A stretch of DNA of 64,000 nt from an uncultured Acetatifactor sp. (GTDB lineage: Bacteria; Bacillota; Clostridia; Lachnospirales; Lachnospiraceae), in NCBI GenBank assembly GCA_947629645.1, contig CANREV010000009.1:1-64000 (forward strand), read 5' to 3'. Under the pieces are notes generated by a model. The model did no database searches. It was not told the origin of the DNA and was given only the letters and a program-made list of their open reading frames with translations. The position numbers and the translations under genes were made by a program. This document shows positions 1 through 9,731 of the stretch, one piece after another (the first letter of the stretch is position 1; each line of letters begins with the position of its first letter).

Positions 1-103
1 TTCCAGAGGTAAGTTTACCACACTTGAGACATTTTCTCTTGTGGTTTATTAAGACATTATCATAAATGACTTATAAACCTTGGAAAGAATTTGAAAAAAA
101 TAG

Positions 104-131
104 TTGACGATATTGAGATTTGTGTTATAAT
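104..131 (+). promoter_or_regulatory. sigma-A type promoter for rpsU (TTGACG - 16 bp - TATAAT)
   Basis: TTGACG at 104-109 and TATAAT at 126-131 upstream of the S21 ORF. Confidence 0.7.
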
Positions 132-223
132 ATTCAGTGTGTATGCGGTAGTGTGAATCGCAGTACATAATATTAACCCAATCAGTCATGTTGCTTGAGG
201 GACTGAAGGGAGGTCGGGTAGAG

Positions 224-400
224 ATGTCGAACGTAATCGTAAAAGAAAACGAAACTTTGGATAGCGCGCTTCGCCGTTTTAAGAGAAGCTGTGCAAAGGC
301 TGGTATTCAGCAGGAGATTCGTAAGAGAGAGCATTACGAGAAACCCAGCGTAAGACGCAAGAAAAAGTCTGAAGCTGCAAGAAAGCGTAAATATAACTAA
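224..400 (+). CDS. rpsU: 30S ribosomal protein S21
   Basis: [58 protein letters not shown]; start at internal ATG 224 rather than track start 188. Confidence 0.96.
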   Translation: MSNVIVKENETLDSALRRFKRSCAKAGIQQEIRKREHYEKPSVRRKKKSEAARKRKYN

Positions 401-408
401 TTCAGGCA

Positions 409-445
409 AAATCCCCGATCTGTTCGGATCGGGGATTTCCTTTTG
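409..445 (+). terminator. Rho-independent terminator after rpsU
   Basis: AATCCCCGATC-tgttc-GGATCGGGGATT followed by T-rich tract. Confidence 0.8.
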
Positions 446-618
446 ACGAAAAAGATCATGCCGGGCCTGGTTTGCTGCAAGCCGGAAATTCCGCGTGATC
501 CTATCATACAGCTTTTGCTGTTTCGCGTTAATGTATGTCAAACGGCCCGCTGGGATCCTGAAATAAGAATGCAAGTCATAAAACCTGCCGTGTCCCCATA
601 TCCTTATAGAAAAAGAAT

Positions 619-1803
619 ATGAGGTGCGGTATTTTTATGGGAAGGATAAAACGCGGGGCTGCTTTGTTCCTTTCGGCGTTTCTTTGGATATTGCCAGCGG
701 CAACAGCCGGGGCGGAAGTCAATATCAACATATCATCGCCTTCCGTCATTCTCATTGAGAGCTCCACCGGTCAGGTGATCTACGAGCAAAACGCCACAGA
801 GCACAGAAGTCCGGCAAGCATTACTAAAATTATGACGCTGCTGCTTGCCTTTGAAGCATTGGAAGAGGGAAAGATCAGTCTGGACGATCAGGTGCTGACC
901 AGTGAACATGCCAGTTCCATGGGCGGATCGCAGGTTTTTCTGGCGGAAGGGGAGATTCAGACACTGGACACCATGCTCAAATGTATTGCCGTTGCTTCGG
1001 GAAACGATGCCAGTGTAGCGGTGGCGGAACATATCGCAGGCAGCGAGGAAGCCTTTGTGGACATGATGAACGCAAAGGCGGCTGAATTGGGAATGCTGGA
1101 TACCCATTTTGAAGACTGCTGCGGTCTTTCTGATTCGGACGATCACTATTCCTGTGCCAGAGATGTAGCTATCATGTCAAGGGAACTGACCACCAAATAT
1201 CCGGAGGTGTTTCATTATACGCAGATCTGGATGGAGGATATCACTCACGAGACGAAGCAGGGCACATCAACGTTTACCCTGAGCAGCACCAATAAGCTGT
1301 TAAAGCAATATCAGTGGGCTACCGGATTAAAAACCGGTTCCACCAGTAAGGCAAAATACTGTCTGTCCGCTACAGCTACCAGAGACGGAATCGATCTGAT
1401 TGCGGTGATCATGGGCGCGCCCGATTATAAGGCGAGGTTTCAGGATGCGCAGACGCTTTTGACTTACGGGTTTAGTATCTGCGATCTCTACATAGATGAA
1501 AATACCGATGCGCCTGAGCCCGCGGCGATAGAGGGTGGCGTGGAAGATACAGTTTCCCTGAGATATCAGGGCGAGTTCCGGTATCTGGATACCGCGGGAA
1601 GTGATCTAAGCAAGGTGGAGAAAACGATCCAGCTGCCGGAGACGATAAAGGCGCCTGTTGCCGAGGGCGCTATAGCGGGGCAGGCAAAATATACGCTGGA
1701 CGGCAAAGAACTTGGCAGCGTACCCATTCTGTATGACGAGACGGTGGAAAGAGCGGGATACGGAGATTACTTTAAAAAAGTGGTGGGATATTTCCTGCTC
1801 TGA
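619..1803 (+). CDS. D-alanyl-D-alanine carboxypeptidase (DacF/PBP5 family)
   Basis: Signal peptide; SxxK motif in SPASITKIMT, SGN motif in VASGNDASVA, KTG in GLKTGSTSKA; start may be 637. Confidence 0.9.
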   Translation: MRCGIFMGRIKRGAALFLSAFLWILPAATAGAEVNINISSPSVILIESSTGQVIYEQNATEHRSPASITKIMTLLLAFEALEEGKISLDDQVLTSEHASSMGGSQVFLAEGEIQTLDTMLKCIAVASGNDASVAVAEHIAGSEEAFVDMMNAKAAELGMLDTHFEDCCGLSDSDDHYSCARDVAIMSRELTTKYPEVFHYTQIWMEDITHETKQGTSTFTLSSTNKLLKQYQWATGLKTGSTSKAKYCLSATATRDGIDLIAVIMGAPDYKARFQDAQTLLTYGFSICDLYIDENTDAPEPAAIEGGVEDTVSLRYQGEFRYLDTAGSDLSKVEKTIQLPETIKAPVAEGAIAGQAKYTLDGKELGSVPILYDETVERAGYGDYFKKVVGYFLL

Positions 1804-1878
1804 TGCTATAATGAAAAGGCGGAATGGTTCGCGCAAAGGGCGTGCTGTTCCCAAATTCAGATACCGGCGGGAGAAACG

Positions 1879-2760
1879 ATGATTGATGTGATGATTGCAA
1901 TAACATGTGTACTTTTTATCGCTTGCCTATGGTTTATGCTGTATGACAGCAATCGTTTTGTGGTCAGAACACATGAGATAACAGATGAAAGAGTCCGCAA
2001 GCCGCTGCGTGCAGTAGTGCTTGCGGATTTACATAACAAACGTTACGGAAGAAACAATGAAAAGCTTTTAGAGGCCATTGACAACTGCCATCCCGACTGT
2101 ATTTTCATAGCGGGCGATATGCTTACCGCCAAGCCGGGCGAGAGTATGGACGTTGCGCTTGGAGTGCTGAAAACACTGGCGGGGAAGTATCCGGTCTATT
2201 ACGGAAACGGCAATCATGAGCACCGATTGAAATTGTATCCGCAAAAATACGGCGATATGGCGGTGCGGTATGAGGAGGCTTTGCGGAAACTGGGGATAGA
2301 GCCTCTTATCAATTCTCATGTTTCTCTGCCGGAGCATGGTGTTGTCATATATGGCGCGCAGATAGACAAATTTTATTATAAGAGGCTGAAGGTGCAGCAT
2401 ATGGAGCCGGACTATCTGACAAGCCTTTTGGGAAATCCCGAACCGGATAAGTATACGGTGCTGCTTGCCCACAATCCTGACTATGCGCCCCAATATGCGG
2501 AGTGGGGGGCTGATCTGACGCTGTCGGGGCATGTCCACGGAGGCGTGGTCAGGGTGCCTTTCTGGGGCAGGGGCGTTGTATCCCCCAATATTCGTTTTTT
2601 CCCCCGGTATGATGGAGGGATTTTTCGGGAAAAAGAACGGCTGATACTGGTGAGCAGGGGACTGGGAATGCATACCATTCCTTTTCGGCTGTTTAATCCG
2701 GCGGAATTGTGGGTGGTGGATCTAAAGCCTCAGTCCGCAAAAAGTATCTCCAATGTCTGA
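1879..2760 (+). CDS. metallophosphoesterase (membrane-anchored)
   Basis: DLHN, GDM, GNHEH, GHVHGG motifs; N-terminal TM segment. Confidence 0.88.
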   Translation: MIDVMIAITCVLFIACLWFMLYDSNRFVVRTHEITDERVRKPLRAVVLADLHNKRYGRNNEKLLEAIDNCHPDCIFIAGDMLTAKPGESMDVALGVLKTLAGKYPVYYGNGNHEHRLKLYPQKYGDMAVRYEEALRKLGIEPLINSHVSLPEHGVVIYGAQIDKFYYKRLKVQHMEPDYLTSLLGNPEPDKYTVLLAHNPDYAPQYAEWGADLTLSGHVHGGVVRVPFWGRGVVSPNIRFFPRYDGGIFREKERLILVSRGLGMHTIPFRLFNPAELWVVDLKPQSAKSISNV

Positions 2761-2866
2761 CGCCTGCGGCAAAAAGCCGCAGATACAGAATGTATGTTCC
2801 TGCTTGCAATGAATGGAAAAAGCCGTTAAAATTATGGGCGGTAAGGAAAGAAGGGTGCTGTGAAAG

Positions 2867-3628
2867 ATGGCGATATCCGTAAAGCTTGAAGTTTTTGAGG
2901 GTCCCCTGGATCTGCTGCTTCATCTGATAGATAAAAACAAAGTAGATATATATGATATTCCCATTGTGGAGATCACGGAGCAATATCTGGACTATATCAG
3001 GCAGATGGAAGAGAGCGACATGAATGTGATGAGCGAGTTTCTGGTCATGGCTGCCACGCTGCTTGACATTAAATGCCGCATGCTCCTTCCCAAGGAAGTC
3101 AACGAGGAGGGGGAGGAGGAAGACCCCAGAGCCGAGTTGGTGCAAAAACTCTTGGAGTACAAGATGTATAAGTACATGTCCTTTGAACTGCGGGACCGAC
3201 AGGTGGATGCCGAAAGGAATCTGTATCGGGAGCAGCATCTGCCCGAGGAGGTTGCTTCCTACAGACAACCCGTCAACTACGAGGAACTGGTGGGGGACAT
3301 GACGTTGAACAAACTCCACGAAATTTTTAAGTCCGTTGTCCGTAAACAGGAGGACAAGATCGATCCTATCCGGAGTCAGTACGGCAATATCGAAAAGGAT
3401 GAGATCGATATGGACGTCAAGATGCTGTATGTGGAGGCTTACGCAAAAGAACACGGCAGATTCAGTTTCCGTCAGCTTCTGGAAAAACAGTCCAGCAGGA
3501 TGGAGATTATCGTCACTTTCCTGATCATACTGGAATTGATGAAAACCGGAAAAATCACTATCGTTCAGGAAAATATTTTTGATGATATTATCATCACCGC
3601 CAGACAGAGCGATAAGGCCAGCGCCTGA
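2867..3628 (+). CDS. scpA: segregation and condensation protein A
   Basis: VKLEVFEGPLDLLLHLIDKNKVDIYDIPIVEITEQYLDYI is typical ScpA N-terminus; followed by scpB. Confidence 0.95.
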   Translation: MAISVKLEVFEGPLDLLLHLIDKNKVDIYDIPIVEITEQYLDYIRQMEESDMNVMSEFLVMAATLLDIKCRMLLPKEVNEEGEEEDPRAELVQKLLEYKMYKYMSFELRDRQVDAERNLYREQHLPEEVASYRQPVNYEELVGDMTLNKLHEIFKSVVRKQEDKIDPIRSQYGNIEKDEIDMDVKMLYVEAYAKEHGRFSFRQLLEKQSSRMEIIVTFLIILELMKTGKITIVQENIFDDIIITARQSDKASA

Positions 3629-3646
3629 CGAGAAGGGTATGGGAAA

Positions 3647-4216
3647 ATGGACAGAAAAAAAGCGAAAGCAGTCTTGGAAGCGGTGCTGTTTGCCATGGGC
3701 GAATCCGTGGAAATCAGCAGACTTGCCGCTGTGATAGAAGAGGATGTAAAGACTACAAAAGAAATTTTGGGTGAAATGGAAAAAGAGTATGCAAAAGCGG
3801 AACGGGGAATCCTGCTTGCCAGATTTGACGATTCCGTACAGCTTTGTACTAAGACAGATTTGTATGAATATCTGATCAAAATTGCAAAAGCACCCAGAAA
3901 AATGACGCTGACAGATACGGTGCTGGAGACTCTTTCCATCATTGCGTACAAGCAGCCCGTCACCAGAGCGGAGATCGAGCGGGTAAGAGGGGTCAGCTGC
4001 GACCATGCCATCAATAAACTGCTGGAGTATGACCTTATCATGGAGCTGGGACGGCTGGACGCACCGGGAAAACCTCTTTTGTTTGGCACTACGGAACAGT
4101 TTTTGCGTTCTTTCGGCGTAGGCAGTCTGGAGGAACTGCCCGAGCTAAACCCCGTGCAGTTTGAAGAGTTCAAACAGCAGGCGGAGGCGGAAGTGCAGCT
4201 TCAGCTTGACGTGTGA
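3647..4216 (+). CDS. scpB: segregation and condensation protein B
   Basis: AVLEAVLFAMGESVEI..., LETLSIIAYKQPVTRAEIERVRGV; adjacent to scpA. Confidence 0.95.
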   Translation: MDRKKAKAVLEAVLFAMGESVEISRLAAVIEEDVKTTKEILGEMEKEYAKAERGILLARFDDSVQLCTKTDLYEYLIKIAKAPRKMTLTDTVLETLSIIAYKQPVTRAEIERVRGVSCDHAINKLLEYDLIMELGRLDAPGKPLLFGTTEQFLRSFGVGSLEELPELNPVQFEEFKQQAEAEVQLQLDV

Positions 4217-4289
4217 CGACATAAAAATGACACATAGGACATAGAAACAGCCTCATATATTATTAAAAATCCCAAAGAAGTGAGAGTGG

Positions 4290-5660
4290 ATGAAAAAAAG
4301 TGTAGGAGGCTTTTTTGCTGCCCTGATTCTGGGGCTGTCGTGCCCTGTGACGGCGCTTGGGGCAAATCAGGAAGACGTAAGTCCCGCGAAGGAGATTTCT
4401 TTGTATGCCACGGCGGCTGCGCTGATAGACGGGGATTCCGGAAGAGTACTGTATGGGAAAAATGCGGATACGCCTATGGCGATGGCCAGTACCACCAAAA
4501 TTATGACGTGCATACAGGTGCTGGAGAATGCCGATCCTGACGAGATGCTGACGGTGTCATCTTACGCCGCAGGCATGCCGAAAGTAAAATTATACATAAA
4601 GCAGGGAGAGCAGTACCGGGTCGGCGATCTGCTCTATTCCCTGATGCTGGAATCCCACAATGACGCGGCGGTGGCGCTGGCGGAACATGTGGGACGCAAA
4701 TATCTGCCGGAGGAACTGCAAAATAAGCCGGCATCGGAATATACTGCCAAGGAGAGCAAAATGGCCGTTGCGGCTTTCGCATCGTTGATGAATCAAAAGG
4801 CATCTGAACTGGGATGCGAGAATACCTGGTTCATCACGCCAAACGGGCTGGACGCGGAAGAGGCGGTTACGCTTCCGGACGGCAGCATCCAGACGAAGCA
4901 GCACTGCACCACGGCGGCGGAGCTGGCGAGGATTATGGCGTACTGTATCCGCAAGTCCCCGCAGAAAGAGAGATTCCTTGAGATCACGAGGACGGAAAAT
5001 TATAGTTTTTCCGCCAACGGACGCAGCTTTTCTTGTGCCAACCACAACGCGTTTCTGAATATGATGAGCGGAGCGTTAAGCGGTAAAACGGGATTTACCA
5101 ACAAGGCGGGCTATTGCTATGTAGGGGCCTTAGAGAGGGATGGAAAGACTTTTGTGGTAGCGCTTTTAGCCTGTGGATGGCCAGACAACAAGAACTACAA
5201 ATGGAGCGATACCAGAAAACTGATGGAATACGGGCTGGAACATTACTCCTACAGAAGTTTTCTGGAGGAAGGCGTGCGGTTTGACGAAAGGAAGCTGCTC
5301 CCTGTTCCCGTGCGAAACGGCAGGACGGATATACTGGGACGGATGGCATACACCGGTATACAGCTCAAGGCGCAGCCTGAGGAAGGGGAAGAAAAAGCGG
5401 ATGCCTTAAGCGGCGGGGCTTTTGGGGAAATGAGGATGGGACTTTTGCTTCGGGAGGATGAGGAGATCCGGGTAGAGTACAGCTGGGAGGACAGCCTGGA
5501 AGCGCCGGTGGAGCAAGGTACCAAGGTGGGCAGCGTCCGCTATATCGTAGACGATACGGTTTATCTGGAGGAGGACATCGTGACGGTTGACAGCGTGGAG
5601 CGCATCGATTTTACCTGGTGCATGGAACAGATCCTGGACCGTTTTTTGGTGCGTCGGTAG
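4290..5660 (+). CDS. D-alanyl-D-alanine carboxypeptidase (second paralogue)
   Basis: STTKIM (SxxK), SHNDAAVALAEH (SxN-type), SGKTGFTNKAGYC (KTG). Confidence 0.9.
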   Translation: MKKSVGGFFAALILGLSCPVTALGANQEDVSPAKEISLYATAAALIDGDSGRVLYGKNADTPMAMASTTKIMTCIQVLENADPDEMLTVSSYAAGMPKVKLYIKQGEQYRVGDLLYSLMLESHNDAAVALAEHVGRKYLPEELQNKPASEYTAKESKMAVAAFASLMNQKASELGCENTWFITPNGLDAEEAVTLPDGSIQTKQHCTTAAELARIMAYCIRKSPQKERFLEITRTENYSFSANGRSFSCANHNAFLNMMSGALSGKTGFTNKAGYCYVGALERDGKTFVVALLACGWPDNKNYKWSDTRKLMEYGLEHYSYRSFLEEGVRFDERKLLPVPVRNGRTDILGRMAYTGIQLKAQPEEGEEKADALSGGAFGEMRMGLLLREDEEIRVEYSWEDSLEAPVEQGTKVGSVRYIVDDTVYLEEDIVTVDSVERIDFTWCMEQILDRFLVRR

Positions 5661-5701
5661 AAACAGAATGGAAATCCTGTCAAAAAAATGCAATTCGTTC
5701 T

Positions 5702-5729
5702 TTGCGAGTTGCTTTTTTTGTGGTATACT
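5702..5729 (+). promoter_or_regulatory. promoter of the carboxyltransferase/decarboxylase operon (TTGCGA - 16 - TATACT)
   Basis: TTGCGA 5702-5707, TATACT 5724-5729; overlaps a GCAATTCG/CGAGTTGC hairpin with T-tract that may terminate the upstream gene. Confidence 0.5.
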
Positions 5730-5815
5730 GCTATAGACAAATTCATCATGGGGCTGTGTGCGCTCCTGATGCTGAGTTGTTTGTATTTATCTATTATAAA
5801 CGGAGGACTGAAAGC

Positions 5816-7246
5816 ATGAGTACTACTTCAAAAGCGAGTCAAAGAATTGCTGCTTTACTCGATGACAACAGTTTCGTTGAAATCGGCGGGCTTGTGACGG
5901 CAAGATCCACGGATTTCAATATGAAACCAAATGATACTCCCTCTGACGGCTGTATCACCGGCTATGGAGTGATCAACGGTAATCTTGTGTATGTCTACAG
6001 TCAGGACGCTTCCGTGATGAACGGCAGCGTGGGCGAGATGCACGCAAAAAAGATCGCTAATCTCTATGATCTGGCTATGAAGACAGGGGCGCCTGTCATC
6101 GGCCTGATTGATTCCGCCGGCCTGAGACTGCAGGAGGCTACGGATGCGCTGAATGCATTCGGGTCTATCTATATGAAGCAGACGCTGGCTTCCGGTGTGA
6201 TCCCACAGATTACTGCCATTCTTGGAACCTGCGGCGGTGGACTTGCTCTGTTCCCCACGCTGACGGATTTTACTTTTATGGAAGAGAAGAGCGCAAAACT
6301 GTTTGTCAATGCGCCTAACGCATTGGACGGCAACACCACTGCAAAGTGCGATTGTGCTTCCGCCTCATTTCAGGCAAAAGAGAGCGGCATTGTGGATGTT
6401 GCAGCTGATGAAGCGACTATCCTTGCAAAGATCAGGGAGCTGATCGGTTTCCTGCCTTCTAACAATGCGGAGGGCAGCGACATGGCGGAGTGCACTGATG
6501 ACCTGAACAGAGTCGCTCCCGAATTGGCAAACTGTGTGGGAGATACTTCCATCGCACTTTCTATTCTTGCGGATGACAACGACTTTTTTGAGGTGAAAGC
6601 CGGTTATGCCAGGGATATGGTGACAGGATTTATGAGACTGGACGGCGTGACGGTAGGCGCCCTGGCAAACCGCAGTGAGATCTGTGACGAGACGGGCAAA
6701 GTCGCAGAGAAGATGGATGCGGTCCTTTCACCTGAAGGATGCGAGAAAGCGGCCGGTTTCGTGGCATTCTGCGATGCTTTCGACATCCCCGTGCTGTCTT
6801 TGACCAATGTAAAGGGTTATCAGGCTACGGTGTGTGCCGAGAAGCAGATCGCAAAGGCTGCGGCTAAGCTTACTTACGCATTTGCGAGCGCCACTGTTCC
6901 CAAGGTGAACGTGATCCTGGGCAAGGCTCTCGGCACGGCGGGCATTGTGATGAATTCCAAAGCTATCGGCGCCGATATCACCATAGCCTGGCCCGATGCG
7001 GAAATCGGCACTATGGACGGCAAACTGGCGGCAAAGATCATGTATGAAGGACAGGGCGCCGATGTGATCAACGAGAAGGCAGCCGAGTATGACGCTCAGA
7101 AACTCAGCGTGGGCAGCGCTGCAAGGAGAGGATATGTGGATCAGATCGTAGAGGCGGCCGATACCAGAAAATATGTGATCGGCGCTTTTGAAATGCTCTT
7201 TAGCAAGAGCGAGGACCGTCCCGCAAAAAAGCATGGAACAGTATAG
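5816..7246 (+). CDS. acyl-CoA carboxylase/methylmalonyl-CoA decarboxylase-type carboxyltransferase (12S/MmdA-like)
   Basis: Crotonase-fold carboxyltransferase motifs: GSVGEMHAKKI, IGLIDSAGLRLQEA, ILGTCGGGLAL, VIMNSKAIGADITIAWPDAEIGTM; ATG at 5816 after GGAGGA. Confidence 0.85.
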   Translation: MSTTSKASQRIAALLDDNSFVEIGGLVTARSTDFNMKPNDTPSDGCITGYGVINGNLVYVYSQDASVMNGSVGEMHAKKIANLYDLAMKTGAPVIGLIDSAGLRLQEATDALNAFGSIYMKQTLASGVIPQITAILGTCGGGLALFPTLTDFTFMEEKSAKLFVNAPNALDGNTTAKCDCASASFQAKESGIVDVAADEATILAKIRELIGFLPSNNAEGSDMAECTDDLNRVAPELANCVGDTSIALSILADDNDFFEVKAGYARDMVTGFMRLDGVTVGALANRSEICDETGKVAEKMDAVLSPEGCEKAAGFVAFCDAFDIPVLSLTNVKGYQATVCAEKQIAKAAAKLTYAFASATVPKVNVILGKALGTAGIVMNSKAIGADITIAWPDAEIGTMDGKLAAKIMYEGQGADVINEKAAEYDAQKLSVGSAARRGYVDQIVEAADTRKYVIGAFEMLFSKSEDRPAKKHGTV

Positions 7247-7262
7247 AAAGGGTGATTATAGC

Positions 7263-8054
7263 ATGAAGAAATTTTTGACATTAATCTGTATGATTGCCTG
7301 TATCTTTGGGCTGACCGCCTGCCAGTCTGAGGAAAAACTGTCGGAGTATGAGCAGTGGAAACTTGATTATGCGAAACAGAGCGCGACTCAGAACATCATT
7401 CCCCTGTTCACGTCTTACATGGATGACGAGATGGCCGTTTCTCTTGATATCTATACTCTGGATGAGATCACTTATATCATGGGCAGTGAAAACCAGATAA
7501 ATATTACGGGCTATGTGACGAAAAACGGTATTGAGTCCTTTCATTCCGCCAAGGATTCCACAGGAAAAATTCTGGAGATCATCGATACTACGGCTGAAAT
7601 AGACGATGATACGATCATTGTGGAGGCGACCGTCAGGGGTGAGAAGAAAGATGCGATAGCAGAGGTAATCTTTTCTAACGATATGTTTATGGATATTGAG
7701 TCCGTTTCGCTCAATCCCGTATCCGGCATGGGCGAACTGATGACGAAGGCGGCTCTTAACACGGCGATCGGTATGGGGACTGTGTTCGTTGTCCTGATTT
7801 TGATCAGCCTGATCATTTCGCTGCTTGGCCTGATCCCTGCTCTTCAGGCTAAGATGGCAGGGAAAAAGGAGCCTGCACGGACCGGGGCGGACAATGCGGC
7901 AGCGCAGATCACCGCTCAGGAGGAACAGGCGGACGAGATGGACGAGACGGATGACTTAGAGCTGGCAGCCGTGATCGCGGCTGCGGTTGCCGCCAGCGAG
8001 GGGGCAGCTTCCACGGACGGTTTTGTAGTCCGCTCTATCCGCAGAAGAGCGTAG
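7263..8054 (+). CDS. OadG-type pump gamma subunit fused to an N-terminal lipoprotein domain
   Basis: Lipobox-like CIFGLTAC; late single TM helix (TAIGMGTVFVVLILISLIISLLGLIPALQA) and acidic C-tail typical of OadG; operon position. Confidence 0.7.
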   Translation: MKKFLTLICMIACIFGLTACQSEEKLSEYEQWKLDYAKQSATQNIIPLFTSYMDDEMAVSLDIYTLDEITYIMGSENQINITGYVTKNGIESFHSAKDSTGKILEIIDTTAEIDDDTIIVEATVRGEKKDAIAEVIFSNDMFMDIESVSLNPVSGMGELMTKAALNTAIGMGTVFVVLILISLIISLLGLIPALQAKMAGKKEPARTGADNAAAQITAQEEQADEMDETDDLELAAVIAAAVAASEGAASTDGFVVRSIRRRA

Positions 8055-8118
8055 CGCATAAAGATTCACAGACAAAAATCAATATATTGGGCCGCAAAAG
8101 CGGCAGATGGAGGAAAAA

Positions 8119-8490
8119 ATGAAAAATTATACCATTACCGTAAACGGAAATGTATATGACGTAACCGTAGAAGAGGGCGCGTCCACAAATGCTCCCGCAG
8201 CAGCAAAGGCGCCTGCAGCTCCCAAGGCAGCCCCTAAGGCGGCTCCCGCAGCAGCTCCCAAGGCAGCCGGCGCAGGCAGCATCAAGATTGAGGCCGGTGC
8301 GGCAGGAAAGGTATTTAAGATCGAGAAAAAGGTTGGCGATGCCGTAAAGAAGGGCGATGCGGTCGTTATCGTTGAGGCTATGAAGATGGAGATCCCCGTT
8401 GTGGCTCCCCAGGATGGCACTGTAGCAAGTATTGACGTGGCTGTTGGTGATGCGATCGAGGCAGGAGCGGTTCTGGCAACATTGAACTAA
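8119..8490 (+). CDS. biotin carboxyl carrier protein (biotinyl domain, Ala/Pro/Lys linker)
   Basis: VEAMKMEIPVVAP biotinylation motif; AAPKAAPKAAPAAAPKAA linker; ATG 8119 preceded by GGAGG. Confidence 0.92.
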   Translation: MKNYTITVNGNVYDVTVEEGASTNAPAAAKAPAAPKAAPKAAPAAAPKAAGAGSIKIEAGAAGKVFKIEKKVGDAVKKGDAVVIVEAMKMEIPVVAPQDGTVASIDVAVGDAIEAGAVLATLN

Positions 8491-8529
8491 TCGTTACTGC
8501 ACTGCAAGAAAACAACAGGAGGTCAACAA

Positions 8530-9681
8530 ATGGAATATATAGGTTCTACGCTTAGTAATCTGCTTCATCAGACGGCGTTTTTTAACCTGACATGGGGAAA
8601 TTACGTTATGATAGCAGTTGCGTGCTTTTTCCTTTATCTGGCTATCCGGCATGAGTTTGAGCCCTTGCTCTTAACTCCCATAGCCTTCGGTATGCTGTTG
8701 GTCAACATCTACCCCGACATCATGCTTCATGCAGAGGACGCCGCAAACGGTGCGGGCGGCCTGCTGTACTATTTTTACAAATTAGATGAGCTGGCGATCC
8801 TGCCGTCCCTGATCTTCATGGGTGTGGGCGCCATGACGGACTTCGGTCCCCTGATCGCAAATCCCAAGAGCTTCCTCTTGGGCGCGGCTGCGCAGTTCGG
8901 TATTTTCGCCGCTTATTTTGGCGCGATCTGGCTTGGCTTTAACGATAAGGCCGCGGCGGCCATTTCCATTATCGGCGGCGCGGACGGTCCTACTTCCATT
9001 TTCCTTGCCGGAAAACTGGGGCAGACGGCTATCTTAGGGCCGATAGCGGTGGCGGCTTACTCTTATATGTCGCTGGTGCCTATTATCCAGCCTCCTATCA
9101 TGAAGCTGCTTACCACGGAGAAAGAGAGAAAGATCAAGATGGGACAGCTTCGTCCCGTATCCAAGCTGGAAAAGATTCTGTTCCCTGTTATCGTTACGAT
9201 TGTGGTATGTCTGATCCTTCCCACAACGGCGCCTCTGGTAGGTATGCTGATGCTGGGTAATCTGTTCAGGGAGTCCGGGGTAGTGAGACAGCTGACTGAC
9301 ACCGCTTCCAATGCACTGATGTATATCGTTGTTATCCTGCTTGGAACTTCCGTAGGCGCAACTACCAGCGCAGAAGCATTTTTAAATGTGGATACCTTAA
9401 AGATCGTGCTGTTAGGTCTGATCGCCTTTATGTTCGGCACGGCGGCGGGCGTGCTGTTCGGCAAGCTGATGTGCATCCTGACCAAGGGCAAAGTCAATCC
9501 TCTGATCGGATCCGCGGGCGTATCCGCTGTTCCTATGGCGGCCCGTGTATCCCAGAAGGTAGGTGCGGAGGCGGATCCCACCAACTTCCTGCTGATGCAT
9601 GCCATGGGCCCGAACGTGGCGGGTGTTATCGGAACCGCAGTTGCCGCCGGCACATTCATGGCGATATTCGGGGTCTTTTAA
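8530..9681 (+). CDS. oadB: Na+-transporting decarboxylase beta subunit (OadB/MmdB/GcdB family)
   Basis: Polytopic membrane protein with [48 protein letters not shown] motifs. Confidence 0.93.
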   Translation: MEYIGSTLSNLLHQTAFFNLTWGNYVMIAVACFFLYLAIRHEFEPLLLTPIAFGMLLVNIYPDIMLHAEDAANGAGGLLYYFYKLDELAILPSLIFMGVGAMTDFGPLIANPKSFLLGAAAQFGIFAAYFGAIWLGFNDKAAAAISIIGGADGPTSIFLAGKLGQTAILGPIAVAAYSYMSLVPIIQPPIMKLLTTEKERKIKMGQLRPVSKLEKILFPVIVTIVVCLILPTTAPLVGMLMLGNLFRESGVVRQLTDTASNALMYIVVILLGTSVGATTSAEAFLNVDTLKIVLLGLIAFMFGTAAGVLFGKLMCILTKGKVNPLIGSAGVSAVPMAARVSQKVGAEADPTNFLLMHAMGPNVAGVIGTAVAAGTFMAIFGVF

Positions 9682-9731
9682 GCTGTGCATCTTTTATCAT
9701 TTTCAAAATATAAACATGGAGGAAATTCGTA

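Noticed and set aside
182-574. 130-aa minus-strand ORF opposite rpsU
   Set aside because: Covers rpsU and its terminator on the opposite strand; no motif.
2764-2782. CTGCGGC-aaaaa-GCCGCAG hairpin after the metallophosphoesterase gene as a terminator
   Set aside because: Good stem but no T-tract; too weak to call a terminator.
2693-4006. 437-aa minus-strand ORF
   Set aside because: Antisense to scpA/scpB; composition typical of shadow ORF.
4280-4540. Alternate-frame ORF at the start of the second carboxypeptidase
   Set aside because: Overlaps the real dac frame; no RBS-supported independent product.
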